In this document: in pieces, positions 8,119-16,359 of the stretch
Position numbering within the stretch: the stretch's first letter is position 1
Layout: every line of letters begins with the position of its first letter
NCBI RefSeq assembly: GCF_016406125.1
Contig: NZ_CP066339.1
Location: 3,472,001-3,536,000 of the forward strand
Length of the DNA: 64,000 nt
Source of the DNA: Alicyclobacillus sp. SO9
GTDB lineage: Bacteria > Bacillota > Bacilli > Alicyclobacillales > Alicyclobacillaceae
Direction: 5' to 3'
Made by a program: the position numbers and the translations under genes
The notes under the pieces: generated by a model
Told to the model about the DNA's origin: nothing
Seen by the model: the letters and a program-made list of their open reading frames with translations, nothing else
Databases searched by the model: none

Positions 8119-9606
8119 ATGAAGAAAGGGAGCTTAGGTGTTTCGATTCTAACAGCCCTTGTGATTGGAAATATGGTAGGGTCCGGTATATTCATGATAC
8201 CTGCCACACTGGCAAAGGATGCAAGCCCTGCCGGAGCACTCTGGGCATGGGGTCTGACCGGCTTTGGCGTTCTCATGCTGGCCCTCGTCTTCGGCACACT
8301 ATCCCTGCGTAAACCGGAGATGACAGGCGGTCCGCAAATCTACGCAAAGGCGCTGGTTCGAGAAGGAACCGAGCGTTCCAAATTGCTTGGTTACTCCGTC
8401 TCTTGGGGATACTGGGTCGCTAACTGGGCGGGAAACGTTGCTATTATTACAACTTTTACAGGATATTTAACAACTTTTTTGCCTGTTTTGACAGACGAAA
8501 AACTGTTGTTTCAGTTCGGTTCATTCCGTATCACAATCGGTAATCTGCTGACCTTTGTTGTGGCAAGCCTGCTGTTGTGGCTGGTGCACACGATGATTCT
8601 CAAAGGAATAGAAGGTGCCGGGAGAATCAATCTTCTTGCTACAGCCGCTAAAGTGATTGGATTTGTGTTCTTTATTGTCATTACACTGTTTGTCTTTCAG
8701 AAATCCAATTTGCTTCCCATGGAACAACAGCGCGTAGCCCACGGTGTTGCACTTGGATTAATGGGACAGATTAATCACGGCGCAATGGCTACCTTATGGC
8801 CCTTCATTGGAGTTGAATCGGCCATGGTCTTTTCATCCCGCGCGAAGCGGCGTGCCGATGTGAAAATTGCGACCATTCTTGGTCTGCTGATTACAATTGT
8901 CATCTATATTTCCATCACTCTATTGGTAATGGGGGCTCTTCCGCAACACCAGCTCATGAACGATACCAAGCCATTAGTAGATGCATTGAACGCTGCGGTC
9001 GGTCCCGTTGGTCGTTATCCCATGGCTGCTTTGGGGCTGGTGAGCTTGTTGGGCGCCACCATTGGTTGGATCCTGCTCAGTGCTGAGGTTGCATACCAGG
9101 CGTCCAGGCAAGGACTGTTCCCCCGAGTGTTCGGACGGGAAAACAAAAACGGAGCACAGTCCACATCCTTGGTTATCACCAATGTTATGGCTCAGGTTTT
9201 CTTACTGTCCACGCTTTCTCAGTCCATTGCAGCAGCATTCAACTTTGTCATCTTTATAGCAACTCTGTCCTATCTCTTCCCGTACGCCGTTGCTGCACTG
9301 TACCAACTGAAGCTGACTGTCAAAGGAGAGACTTACGAGGGAGAGAAGAAGGCTCGAATCATAGACGGTAGTATTGCCTTCCTTGGATTTGCCTATGCCG
9401 TCTGGGTCATCAAAGCAGGCACGTCCGACCTGAGGACATTTCTGTTCGGAGTCGCATTGTTGGCTGCAGGCCTCATCTTTTACCCGGCGGTACGAAAATC
9501 CCGTCCCGTGCCTACCAACGAGTCTGCACCACAGACACAGCCGTCTGCCGGAACTATTGCCAAAGCGCCTCAAGAAGCCGAGTTCAATCCAATTCAGACA
9601 CACTAA
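8119..9606 (+). CDS. APC-family basic amino acid/polyamine antiporter
   Basis: A 495-residue membrane protein with about twelve segments. The N-terminal GNMVGSGIFMIPATLA is the substrate-binding, helix-breaking motif of APC antiporters of the ArcD/arginine-ornithine type. LWPFIGVESAMVFSSRAKRRADV, in the cytoplasmic loop after TM6, is also typical. It exchanges amino acids or amines across the cytoplasmic membrane; the specificity is not certain. GGGGAAGG precedes the ATG. The tail after about residue 460 is hydrophilic. It is a single gene ending at a strong terminator. Confidence 0.88.
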   Translation: MKKGSLGVSILTALVIGNMVGSGIFMIPATLAKDASPAGALWAWGLTGFGVLMLALVFGTLSLRKPEMTGGPQIYAKALVREGTERSKLLGYSVSWGYWVANWAGNVAIITTFTGYLTTFLPVLTDEKLLFQFGSFRITIGNLLTFVVASLLLWLVHTMILKGIEGAGRINLLATAAKVIGFVFFIVITLFVFQKSNLLPMEQQRVAHGVALGLMGQINHGAMATLWPFIGVESAMVFSSRAKRRADVKIATILGLLITIVIYISITLLVMGALPQHQLMNDTKPLVDALNAAVGPVGRYPMAALGLVSLLGATIGWILLSAEVAYQASRQGLFPRVFGRENKNGAQSTSLVITNVMAQVFLLSTLSQSIAAAFNFVIFIATLSYLFPYAVAALYQLKLTVKGETYEGEKKARIIDGSIAFLGFAYAVWVIKAGTSDLRTFLFGVALLAAGLIFYPAVRKSRPVPTNESAPQTQPSAGTIAKAPQEAEFNPIQTH

Positions 9607-9641
9607 ATACAGCAGGCAAGTCCCAAGACAAGACACGTAAA

Positions 9642-9682
9642 AGGCTGCCCTTGAACCATCTCGCGATGTTCAAGGGCAGCCT
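9642..9682. terminator. bidirectional terminator
   Basis: AGGCTGCCCTTGAAC (9642-9656) and GTTCAAGGGCAGCCT (9668-9682) form a perfect 15-bp stem with an 11-nt loop. On the minus strand it is followed by TTTT, so it serves both the permease and the convergent sdaAB. Confidence 0.9.
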
Positions 9683-9697
9683 CTCTAATCAGACTGA

Positions 9698-10387
9698 TTA
9701 CTGAGCGTCGTTCGATTGCTCTTCCGGTTGAATAAAGCACAGGTCTTGCAACTCTTCAACATTTCCCGCCAATTGTTCGGTCAAATGAAACCCGACTTTG
9801 CCGTCTATCTCGCAGACGGTGATAGCATTCCCACCCTGGCTCCAGCGTTCAAGACTCAAACGAGCAATATTATAACCGAGTGAATTAATGATATAGAAGA
9901 CCTTGGCCAAAAAGCCTTGTGTATCGCTGTGGTATAAAATCAAGGTAGGACGCTCACCTGTAAACTTCACCGGGATCTCATTGATTTCCTGGACTTCAAC
10001 CTTACCCCCGCCAAGCGAGCTCGCAATGATCCGCAAAGTCCTGTTTGCACCCTGGATGAGAATAGAAACACTGTTTGGATGAAAGAATCCAAAATTGCGC
10101 TTCTCAAAACTGAAGTCCACGCCAGCGGCTGTCGCTTGTTCGTCCGCCTGCGAAATTCTTGGATCATCCGTCGCGTAACCAAGGACACCGGCAAGTAAAG
10201 CCAAGTCAGTACCGTGCCCTTGATACGTTTCTGCAAAAGAACCCATGAGGTAAAAGACGACTTTCTTTGGTTCTTCCTTTAATATGGTCCGTGCGAGATT
10301 TCCGATTCGGACCGCGCCAGCAGTATGTGAACTGGACGGTCCTACCATAATTGGACCGATGATTTCAAACGCACTGTTGTACCTCAT
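9698..10387 (-). CDS. sdaAB: L-serine dehydratase, iron-sulfur type, beta subunit
   Basis: A 229-residue small subunit of the two-chain Fe-S L-serine ammonia-lyase (serine to pyruvate plus ammonia, cytoplasm). The N-terminal half has the family block FEIIGPIMVGPSSSHTAGAVRIG. The C-terminal 75 residues form an ACT-like domain (TLILYHSDTQGFLAKVFYIINSLGYNIARLS). Its ATG overlaps the alpha-subunit stop as ATGA, so translation is coupled. Here alpha precedes beta, unlike the beta-alpha order I associate with Bacillus subtilis. The operon is led by a glycine riboswitch. Confidence 0.95.
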   Translation of the reverse strand: MRYNSAFEIIGPIMVGPSSSHTAGAVRIGNLARTILKEEPKKVVFYLMGSFAETYQGHGTDLALLAGVLGYATDDPRISQADEQATAAGVDFSFEKRNFGFFHPNSVSILIQGANRTLRIIASSLGGGKVEVQEINEIPVKFTGERPTLILYHSDTQGFLAKVFYIINSLGYNIARLSLERWSQGGNAITVCEIDGKVGFHLTEQLAGNVEELQDLCFIQPEEQSNDAQ

Positions 10388-11295
10388 TGTCGCTCACGCT
10401 CCCGGCAGGGTTTTTCAGCAGTGTTCCCAAACACTTGTTCGCGCATAGCCTTTCCTGCAGGGGTAGCTGCAAGACCTCCGAGCCCAGTCTCTCGCAGACT
10501 GCTGGGCATTTCGTTGCCAATCTCATACATGGCACGGATGACCTGGTCCGGCGGTATGACACTTTTCACACCGGCCAGCGCCATATCTGCAGCCGCAAGA
10601 GCGGTTACGGCATGGAGCCCGTTGCGAATGATGCAGGGAATTTCCACTAAACCGCCAACGGGATCGCACACCAAACCCATGGAATTCTTCAACGTGAGTC
10701 CAACTGCATGACCGACCTGTTCAGGAGTTCCCCCTCCCAATTCTACCAAAGCGCCTGCTGCCATCGCCGTAGCAGAGCCAATTTCAGCCTGACAGCCCCC
10801 TGCTGCACCGGAGATGGACGCCGAGTTGGCAATCACGAGACCCAGGGCAGCCGCTGTCAGCAATGAGAACACTACTTCATCCCGGTTGTATCTGCCCGTC
10901 TCGAGTACATGGAGAAGAACACCAGGGAGTACGCCCGCCGAGCCAGCCGTTGGAGTGGCAACGATTCTGCCCATTCCCGCATTGACTTCATTGACCGACA
11001 AGGCGTATGCCATGGCTTTCAACGCGGAACCGGAAAGATAGCTTTTACCCGTCTGCAAATACTGATTGACGAGATAGGCGTCGCCTCCAGACAATCCTGT
11101 CTTAGAATGGACGGGCTGCTCAACACCTTTTCGAGCTGCTTCCTCCATAATGTCGAACTGTCGGCTCATGTTAGACAGAATCTCTTCCTCTGAAACTCCC
11201 GTGTGTTCCTTTTCAGTCTCAAGCATCAATTTGGCAATTGTGACCTCTTTTTCATTAGCCAATGCTATTAATTCATGTAAGCGCTTAAACGCCAT
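10384..11295 (-). CDS. sdaAA: L-serine dehydratase, iron-sulfur type, alpha subunit
   Basis: A 303-residue catalytic subunit. Conserved cysteines for the [4Fe-4S] cluster lie in GGCQAEIGSA, LVCDPVGG and IPCIIRNG; the block LSGGDAYLVNQY and the Ala/Gly-rich TPTAGSAGVLPGVL are family hallmarks. The ATG at 11295 is supported by AAGGTGG seven bases upstream; an in-frame TTG at 11325 lacks such a site. Together with sdaAB it converts L-serine to pyruvate and ammonia. Transcription appears to be controlled by the tandem glycine riboswitch immediately upstream, linking serine breakdown to glycine surplus (inference). Confidence 0.95.
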   Translation of the reverse strand: MAFKRLHELIALANEKEVTIAKLMLETEKEHTGVSEEEILSNMSRQFDIMEEAARKGVEQPVHSKTGLSGGDAYLVNQYLQTGKSYLSGSALKAMAYALSVNEVNAGMGRIVATPTAGSAGVLPGVLLHVLETGRYNRDEVVFSLLTAAALGLVIANSASISGAAGGCQAEIGSATAMAAGALVELGGGTPEQVGHAVGLTLKNSMGLVCDPVGGLVEIPCIIRNGLHAVTALAAADMALAGVKSVIPPDQVIRAMYEIGNEMPSSLRETGLGGLAATPAGKAMREQVFGNTAEKPCRERERQ

Positions 11296-11400
11296 TCTGA
11301 CCACCTTCTTCAGTGTAAGTTTCAAACCCCGTGTACAGACACGAGAGTACCCGGTCTCAACTGCATTTGTTCCGTAGTTGCAGGTTACACGGAACCAATC

Positions 11401-11448
11401 AAAAAAGACAGTGCCAGCAAAGAATAAACCCTCACCAGACTCTGTCTT
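11401..11448 (-). terminator. riboswitch-controlled intrinsic terminator of sdaAA
   Basis: On the minus strand AAGACAGAG (11448-11440) can pair with CACTGTCTT (11413-11405), with one A-A mismatch, and is followed by a run of six T. The 5' arm contains the CAGAG that closes P1 of glycine aptamer II. Aptamer folding and termination are therefore mutually exclusive, the logic of an ON switch. Confidence 0.75.
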
Positions 11449-11680
11449 CGTACCTGAAAGCTTCCTTGAACAGCCTTCCTTGATTGGCCTGTCTTGACCA
11501 GCCGACTGAAACGCATGTTTTACGTTTCATCAAGTTGCTTCATCAAGTTGCTTCTTCGGTAGCCTCACGGCTTTTCCAGAGATGCATCCTTCGACGCTAT
11601 GGATACCTGAGAGATTCCGTTCCAGCTGAGGAAGCTTACACGTTGCCCCATCGGTAGTATGTGCCCATACACTCTCGCGC
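11435..11680 (-). promoter_or_regulatory. tandem glycine riboswitch upstream of sdaAA-sdaAB
   Basis: Read on the minus strand, aptamer I has GCGAGAG (11678-11672), the core ACCGATGGGGCAACG (11655-11641) and AATCTCTCAGGTA (about 11616-11604). Aptamer II has CTCTGGAAAAGC (from 11581), the core ACCGAAGAAGCAAC (about 11560-11546) and GCTTTCAGGTACGAAGACAGAG ending at 11440. Both aptamers match the gcvT-type glycine aptamer. The helices P1 (CTCTG/CAGAG) and P2 (GAAAAGC/GCTTTC) of aptamer II close as expected. A 13-nt unit, GAAGCAACTTGAT, is duplicated in aptamer II. Confidence 0.9.
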
Positions 11681-11709
11681 CGAGTTCATTTGCACTATCT
11701 TAGATTCAC

Positions 11710-11740
11710 ATAATAAATCACTTTGTATGTCCCACTTCAA
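11710..11740 (-). promoter_or_regulatory. possible promoter of the riboswitch-sdaAA transcript
   Basis: TTGAAG (11740-11735) and TATTAT (11715-11710), spacer 19 bp on the minus strand, would start the RNA about 25 nt before aptamer I. The spacer is long, so this is tentative. Confidence 0.35.
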
Positions 11741-11786
11741 GCACACCTTATTAACTACACGTTATTTCACATTTCAAGCATTGTCA

Positions 11787-11826
11787 ATGCTGAATTTTTA
11801 CCCTCACACTGCCGAAAATTCAGCAT
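11787..11826. terminator. 12-bp inverted repeat downstream of dsdA
   Basis: ATGCTGAATTTT (11787-11798) and AAAATTCAGCAT (11815-11826) are perfect reverse complements around 16 nt. It lies 22 bp past the dsdA stop. There is no T-run, so it may be a weak terminator or an operator. Confidence 0.5.
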
Positions 11827-11847
11827 TTGCAAACACCGAAAATCACA

Positions 11848-13206
11848 TCAGTTGCGCAGCATTTGACCTCGGTTGTAATCGTCTCTCATGACGTCGCGAG
11901 GAACCATGCTCCCACCCGTAGCCCAGACAAGGTGAGTGCTTGAGTGGAGGACCGACTGGAGTTGACGGAAGCGACTGTCACCAAAGTCCGGTTTACCGCT
12001 CCGGTGCAGCACTACAGGTCCGAACAGGCCGGCTGCCGCCGAAGGCTCAACCGCAATTTGTTCGCTGTCTTGCAGAAGACTGAGAAGCTGGTAAAGTCTC
12101 TCGTCGGAAACGGTGTAAATTCCGTCAATCAAGTGGTCCATGACTCTCCCGACAAAGCGTGACGGCCTGCCAACAGCAAGTCCATCAGCAGCAGTATGAT
12201 TATCCAGCCCGAAATCCTGCACCGAAACTGCATCGTGTTGTCCCGTCATTAGCCCTAACAGCATAGAGGGAGAATGCGTGGGTTCAACAAAGTAAATATG
12301 AACACTGTCTCCGTACAGAAGTTTCAATCCAAATGCAATGCCCCCAGGGCCGCCCCCCACGCCGCACGGCAAATAAACCACGAGAGGATGATGTGGGCCT
12401 ATGGAAACCTGCAGTCTCTCTAGTTGACCTTGCAACCGAGATGCAGCAACAGCATAGCCTAAAAACAAGTCCCGTGAATGGTCATCATCGACAAAGAATA
12501 TATTGTCACTCGCTTGCGCTTCCCTCCGGCCTGCCTGAACAGCCTGCGTATAGTCAGAAGAGTGCTCTACAACCTCAACTCCCAGGCTTCGGAGTTTGTC
12601 CTTTTTCCACTGCTTTGCCTCCGTAGACATATGTACAGAAACCTGAAATCCCAGCTTGGCACCCATGATTCCAATACTAAGCCCAAGATTTCCGGTTGAC
12701 CCTACGACAATGCGGTATTGAGAGAAATGCTTCCGAAACGATGGATTTGCCAACACTGAGTAGTCGGTATGTGCCTCCAACATGTCAGCAGCAAAGGCCA
12801 ACCTCTCGGCAATCTTTAATACTTCGTAGATGCCTCCTCTGGCCTTAATTGATCCCGAAATTTTAAGCTCACTATCAAGCTTTAACAGCATTGGGCCCAC
12901 GATGTCGGTGTCGAACTCCCGCTGCATTCCTTCCTGCATTTCACAAATAGCTCTCAGTGGAGACTCAATCAAACCTCCGTCCACTATTGTTTCTGGGAAT
13001 GCGCGCTGGATGTAAGGAGCAAAGCGGAGGAGGCGTTGCTCTGCATCAACAACCTCCGCTCGCGAAACCGAGAGGGACGGCAACACCTGTGCCGCCGGCA
13101 GCCATCGCGGGTTCAGCCAAAGTACCTCTTGGCTGCTCTGAATGAAGTCCAACAGCGGATGTTCGCGCTTCCACTCCGCCACTGTTTTCCCCGCAATATA
13201 GACCAC
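11848..13206 (-). CDS. dsdA: D-serine dehydratase (PLP-dependent)
   Basis: A 452-residue fold-type II PLP enzyme that converts D-serine to pyruvate and ammonia. It has the PLP lysine in KISGSIKARGG (about residue 140), the substrate loop VGSTGNLGLSIGI and the phosphate-binding glycine run PCGVGGGPGGIAFGLK. The length matches DsdA (about 440) and is longer than threonine dehydratases' catalytic domain; the N-terminal KTVAEWKREHPLL is also DsdA-like. The start is a GTG nine bases after AAGGGG. It sits upstream of the glycine-controlled L-serine dehydratase operon, so both serine enantiomers are drained to pyruvate in this locus. It could instead serve D-serine detoxification. Confidence 0.93.
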   Translation of the reverse strand: MVYIAGKTVAEWKREHPLLDFIQSSQEVLWLNPRWLPAAQVLPSLSVSRAEVVDAEQRLLRFAPYIQRAFPETIVDGGLIESPLRAICEMQEGMQREFDTDIVGPMLLKLDSELKISGSIKARGGIYEVLKIAERLAFAADMLEAHTDYSVLANPSFRKHFSQYRIVVGSTGNLGLSIGIMGAKLGFQVSVHMSTEAKQWKKDKLRSLGVEVVEHSSDYTQAVQAGRREAQASDNIFFVDDDHSRDLFLGYAVAASRLQGQLERLQVSIGPHHPLVVYLPCGVGGGPGGIAFGLKLLYGDSVHIYFVEPTHSPSMLLGLMTGQHDAVSVQDFGLDNHTAADGLAVGRPSRFVGRVMDHLIDGIYTVSDERLYQLLSLLQDSEQIAVEPSAAAGLFGPVVLHRSGKPDFGDSRFRQLQSVLHSSTHLVWATGGSMVPRDVMRDDYNRGQMLRN

Positions 13207-13265
13207 GCTGCCGCCCCTTCTTCCTCTTCAAGAATCCCTCCGCCACAGGAGACTGTGCTCCTGCT

Positions 13266-13439
13266 CTAGCCTTCAATAATATCAGCACGCGACGACTTGA
13301 AACGGGGCACTACCTTAATTGGATAGCCCCGCTCTTCAAGCTCCCGCGAATATGAACTGCTTGTCTCCTTATCCATCTGAGCACTTGCCATCCAACCTGC
13401 ATCTTCTTGATACCACCATACAATAAAGGATTGTTCCAT
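13266..13439 (-). CDS. small conserved-looking protein of unknown function (57 aa)
   Basis: A 57-residue frame starts at ATG 13439, eight bases after AGAGAGG. The protein begins MEQSFIVWWYQEDAGWM and ends in RFKSSRADIIEG. It is acidic and Trp/Tyr-rich near the start, with no signal peptide or membrane segment. I do not recognise a family. It lies 59 bp upstream of dsdA on the same strand, so it may be co-transcribed with it. Confidence 0.6.
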   Translation of the reverse strand: MEQSFIVWWYQEDAGWMASAQMDKETSSSYSRELEERGYPIKVVPRFKSSRADIIEG

Positions 13440-13841
13440 TGTTAGAATCCTCTCTTCGTCAAAGAAATTTGTTGTGTGAAATCGGAAAGTACGGACCCAG
13501 TTGAGTTGGGCCTCCCAATCCCTTGCTGTATTTTCTCACTTATCTGAAAATATAGCGCGTAAATGTTACATTCGTATTAAGTAAATGTGTCCATTGCATT
13601 AAGATTTTAAACAGTAGCATAGTAAAAATTCGTCACAATCACGAAACATCCTCCATAATGAAGGAAATCGGGCAAAAATTTAGTATCGGTTTTATCGATG
13701 AAGTAGAATATGCGATATATCCCTGTTTCGGTTCCTGACTTGATTTGTAGAGTTGTCCGCTTACCTGCAGATGGAGCGGACGTCGTATGGAAGAGCCCGC
13801 GGCATGGCGCAGCAGGGAAATGGACGCTGAAAGGACTGTCT
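13440..13841. other. intergenic region before the threonine/serine exporter genes
   Basis: AT-rich, divergent promoter region. A leader hairpin GTCCGCT (13755-13761) / AGCGGAC (13775-13781) precedes the exporter gene. An upstream in-frame ATG at 13710 would add 44 residues but has no ribosome site. No convincing promoter pair was identified. Confidence 0.4.
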
Positions 13842-14612
13842 ATGAACGCGAACACAAACTCAGCTGAGCAATCGGCATATCGCCAATCCATTATCAAACT
13901 TTGTTTGCTCACAGGCAAAATCATGTTGCAAAACGGGGCCGAAACCTATCGTGTCGAGGACACAATGACACGGGTGGCTGAGACCTGCGGTCTACGTACC
14001 CACAGCTATGTTACACCGACGGCGATTATCTTCTCCATCGACACTTTCGATTCCACCAAACTGGTTCGAATTACGGAGCGGTCTGTAGACCTTCGCAAAG
14101 TCGTCGAGGTTAACGGGATTTCGAGAGATTTCTGCAGTGGAAAAATTGACGTTGCGGACGCCCTCAAGAGTCTTGAGCAGGTGGACGCTTCACATCATAA
14201 ATATCCTGTGTGGCTGCAAATATCTGCTGCAGCCTTGGCCAGCGCCTGTTTCCTCATCATGTTTAACGGCAAGCTAACGGATTCCCTCCCCGCCCTTGTC
14301 TCCGGAGGCATCGGATTTACTGTTTTCCTTTTCACACACCGTATTCTCCGCATTCGGTTTTTTGCAGAGTTTTTCGCTGCTGTGGCAATCGGGATTGTAT
14401 CCATTTCATTTGTCTCTCTTGGCTTTGGAAGCTCACTGGACAAAATTATTATTGGATCGGTGATGCCCCTTGTTCCCGGGCTGCAGATCACAAATGCCGT
14501 TCGGGACCTGATGGCTGGACACCTTGTAGCAGGAACATCGAAAGGAATTGAAGCGCTTCTCACAGCATTTGCCGTTGGCGGAGGAATTGCTATTTCGCTT
14601 TCGATTTTGTAG
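13842..14612 (+). CDS. threonine/serine exporter, ThrE N-terminal-type subunit (YjjP-like)
   Basis: A 256-residue protein. The soluble N-terminal domain contains KIMLQNGAETYRVEDTM and THSYVTPTAIIFSID, hallmarks of the ThrE/DUF1212 family. Five membrane segments follow, including GSVMPLVPGLQITNAVRDLMAGH, the conserved pore motif. In this split form it partners the YjjB-like protein encoded directly downstream to export threonine or serine. I chose the ATG at 13842 because GAAAGGA precedes it. Location beside dsdA and sdaAA supports serine as substrate (inference). Confidence 0.9.
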   Translation: MNANTNSAEQSAYRQSIIKLCLLTGKIMLQNGAETYRVEDTMTRVAETCGLRTHSYVTPTAIIFSIDTFDSTKLVRITERSVDLRKVVEVNGISRDFCSGKIDVADALKSLEQVDASHHKYPVWLQISAAALASACFLIMFNGKLTDSLPALVSGGIGFTVFLFTHRILRIRFFAEFFAAVAIGIVSISFVSLGFGSSLDKIIIGSVMPLVPGLQITNAVRDLMAGHLVAGTSKGIEALLTAFAVGGGIAISLSIL

Positions 14613-14644
14613 AAAAATTCACGTAAGACTGGAGGTTCTGATTC

Positions 14645-15073
14645 ATGGTGCAACAACTTCTCGTCAGTTTCATCGCTGCGGCTGCGTTCGGAATGATGTT
14701 TAACGTACCGCGTCACTTGCTGCCAGAATGCGGCGTCGTCGGCATGATGGGCTGGTTTGTGTATATTGTCCTCGGGCGCCTTGGGATTTCCAACATTCCA
14801 GCAACCCTAGTTGCTGCTTTTGTTGTCACAATCTTAAGCCAGTGGTTTGCCAGATTATTCAAAACGCCGATCATTGTCTTCAGCGTCGCCGGGATTATAC
14901 CGCTGGTCCCCGGAGGCGTGGCTTATGATGCAATGCGCTACTTTGTCCAGAACAATTACGCGGTAGCGGTCCAAATGGCCGCAAAAGCGTTGATGATGTC
15001 CGGAGCCATTGCAATGGGTCTGATTCTATCGGAAGTCGTTTATCAACTTATTAAACGCCGACAGTTTCAATAA
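14645..15073 (+). CDS. threonine/serine exporter, YjjB-like small subunit
   Basis: A 142-residue membrane protein with about five segments. It has FNVPRHLLPECGVVGMMGW and the motif VAGIIPLVPGGVAYDAMRYF, which mirrors the VPG motif of the ThrE partner. It is the C-terminal half of the exporter as a separate chain. It starts 32 bp after its partner with a GGAGG site, and ends only 12 bp before the stop of the convergent P450 gene, with no terminator visible between them. Confidence 0.9.
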   Translation: MVQQLLVSFIAAAAFGMMFNVPRHLLPECGVVGMMGWFVYIVLGRLGISNIPATLVAAFVVTILSQWFARLFKTPIIVFSVAGIIPLVPGGVAYDAMRYFVQNNYAVAVQMAAKALMMSGAIAMGLILSEVVYQLIKRRQFQ

Positions 15074-15085
15074 CAGCTCACGTCA

Positions 15086-16267
15086 TCATTTGACCGCAAG
15101 GGGCAAACTTGTGACTCCGTGCACAATAAACCCTCGAGTCGGTTCTAGAGCTGCATCGTCCACGCGCTTGATTTCACTGAATCTTTGCAACAACGCTTCA
15201 AGGGCCGTCTTTGCCTCAAGGCGTGCTAAGGGTGCCCCCAGGCAAAAGTGGATACCGTGACCAAAAGCGATATGTTGGTTCGGGTGCCGCATTATGTTGA
15301 ATTTATCCGCGTGTAGAAATTTCTCTTCATCGCGGTTTGCCGATCCAATCCAAGCAATAACACGTTCTCCTTTGGGAATTCTCTGCTCGCCTAAGTTGAC
15401 ATCCTCTTTGGTCATTCTGAACATAGCCTGAATCGGAGACCGGTAGCGCAGAACTTCTTCAATGGCTGAAGCCATCAAGTCGGGATTGGCCCTCAATTTT
15501 TCAAATTCCTCCGGATACTCCAAGAATGTCCGAACAGCATTCGTAATGAGGTTCGTAGTGGTTTCATTGCCAGCGACCAACAAGAGCCAACACAAGGCAA
15601 GAATGTCTTCTTCAGTGAGCTGTTGGTGGTCTTCTTCGGCCTGAATCAATGCAGAAACGAGGTCGTCTTTGGGGTGTTCTCTGCGGTCGGCGATGACTTC
15701 CCGAAAATATGCGTTCATCTCTTGGTGGCTTCTTTGTGAATCTCCTCCATCGCCGCCAATCATCTGGTCAGCGGACGCCACAACGTCATCCGACCAATGC
15801 TTGAATTTGCTTCTATCTTCTGCTGGAATCCCCAGCATTTCTGCAATGACGATGACGGGTAGCGGATAAGACACTTCCTTGACTAAATCCAGACGCCCGT
15901 TCATCACGGCACCATCGATAAGCTCATTGGCAATTGCTTTAATCCGTGGTTCCAACGCAGTCACCTGTCGCGGAGTGAATGCCCGGTTTACCAAAGAACG
16001 CAGGCGCGTGTGCCGAGGCGGGTCTGTCGTAATTAAACTGGACCCTGTACGCGCTTGGTCGGAGGGCGTCTGTGGGACAGGATTTGGCTGGCCGTATTGG
16101 GACGAGAAGCGAGTGTAGTCAGACAGAACCATGCGTACTTCCTCGTAGCGAAATACTGACCACAGCTGCAACTCTTCGGCATACAAGACGGATTGTGAGG
16201 TTCGTAGATGTGTGTACACTGGATAAGGATTTCGTCGGACTTCGGGAGAAAACAAACTCTTTAACAT
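15086..16267 (-). CDS. cytochrome P450
   Basis: A 393-residue soluble bacterial P450. The I-helix oxygen-binding block LLLVAGNETTTNLI lies near residue 240, the ExxR motif is EEVLRYR, and the heme-thiolate loop is AFGHGIHFCLGAPLARLEA near 340. It is a class I-type monooxygenase needing external ferredoxin partners, none of which are encoded next to it. The block resembles CYP107/CYP109-like families of Bacilli; the substrate is unknown. The ATG at 16267 has AGGAGAGGTG upstream; a longer frame from 16312 lacks a site. Confidence 0.94.
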   Translation of the reverse strand: MLKSLFSPEVRRNPYPVYTHLRTSQSVLYAEELQLWSVFRYEEVRMVLSDYTRFSSQYGQPNPVPQTPSDQARTGSSLITTDPPRHTRLRSLVNRAFTPRQVTALEPRIKAIANELIDGAVMNGRLDLVKEVSYPLPVIVIAEMLGIPAEDRSKFKHWSDDVVASADQMIGGDGGDSQRSHQEMNAYFREVIADRREHPKDDLVSALIQAEEDHQQLTEEDILALCWLLLVAGNETTTNLITNAVRTFLEYPEEFEKLRANPDLMASAIEEVLRYRSPIQAMFRMTKEDVNLGEQRIPKGERVIAWIGSANRDEEKFLHADKFNIMRHPNQHIAFGHGIHFCLGAPLARLEAKTALEALLQRFSEIKRVDDAALEPTRGFIVHGVTSLPLAVK

Positions 16268-16359
16268 CGTCACCTCTCCTTTTAACGGAGGAATATGACC
16301 TAACACAACCACATTCCTCCGGTCACTTCAACTCCTCATACCAGCGTAGCAGAACAGCG

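Noticed and set aside
11661..11891. 76-aa plus-strand frame in the riboswitch region
   Set aside because: It runs antisense to the glycine aptamer and has no ribosome site.
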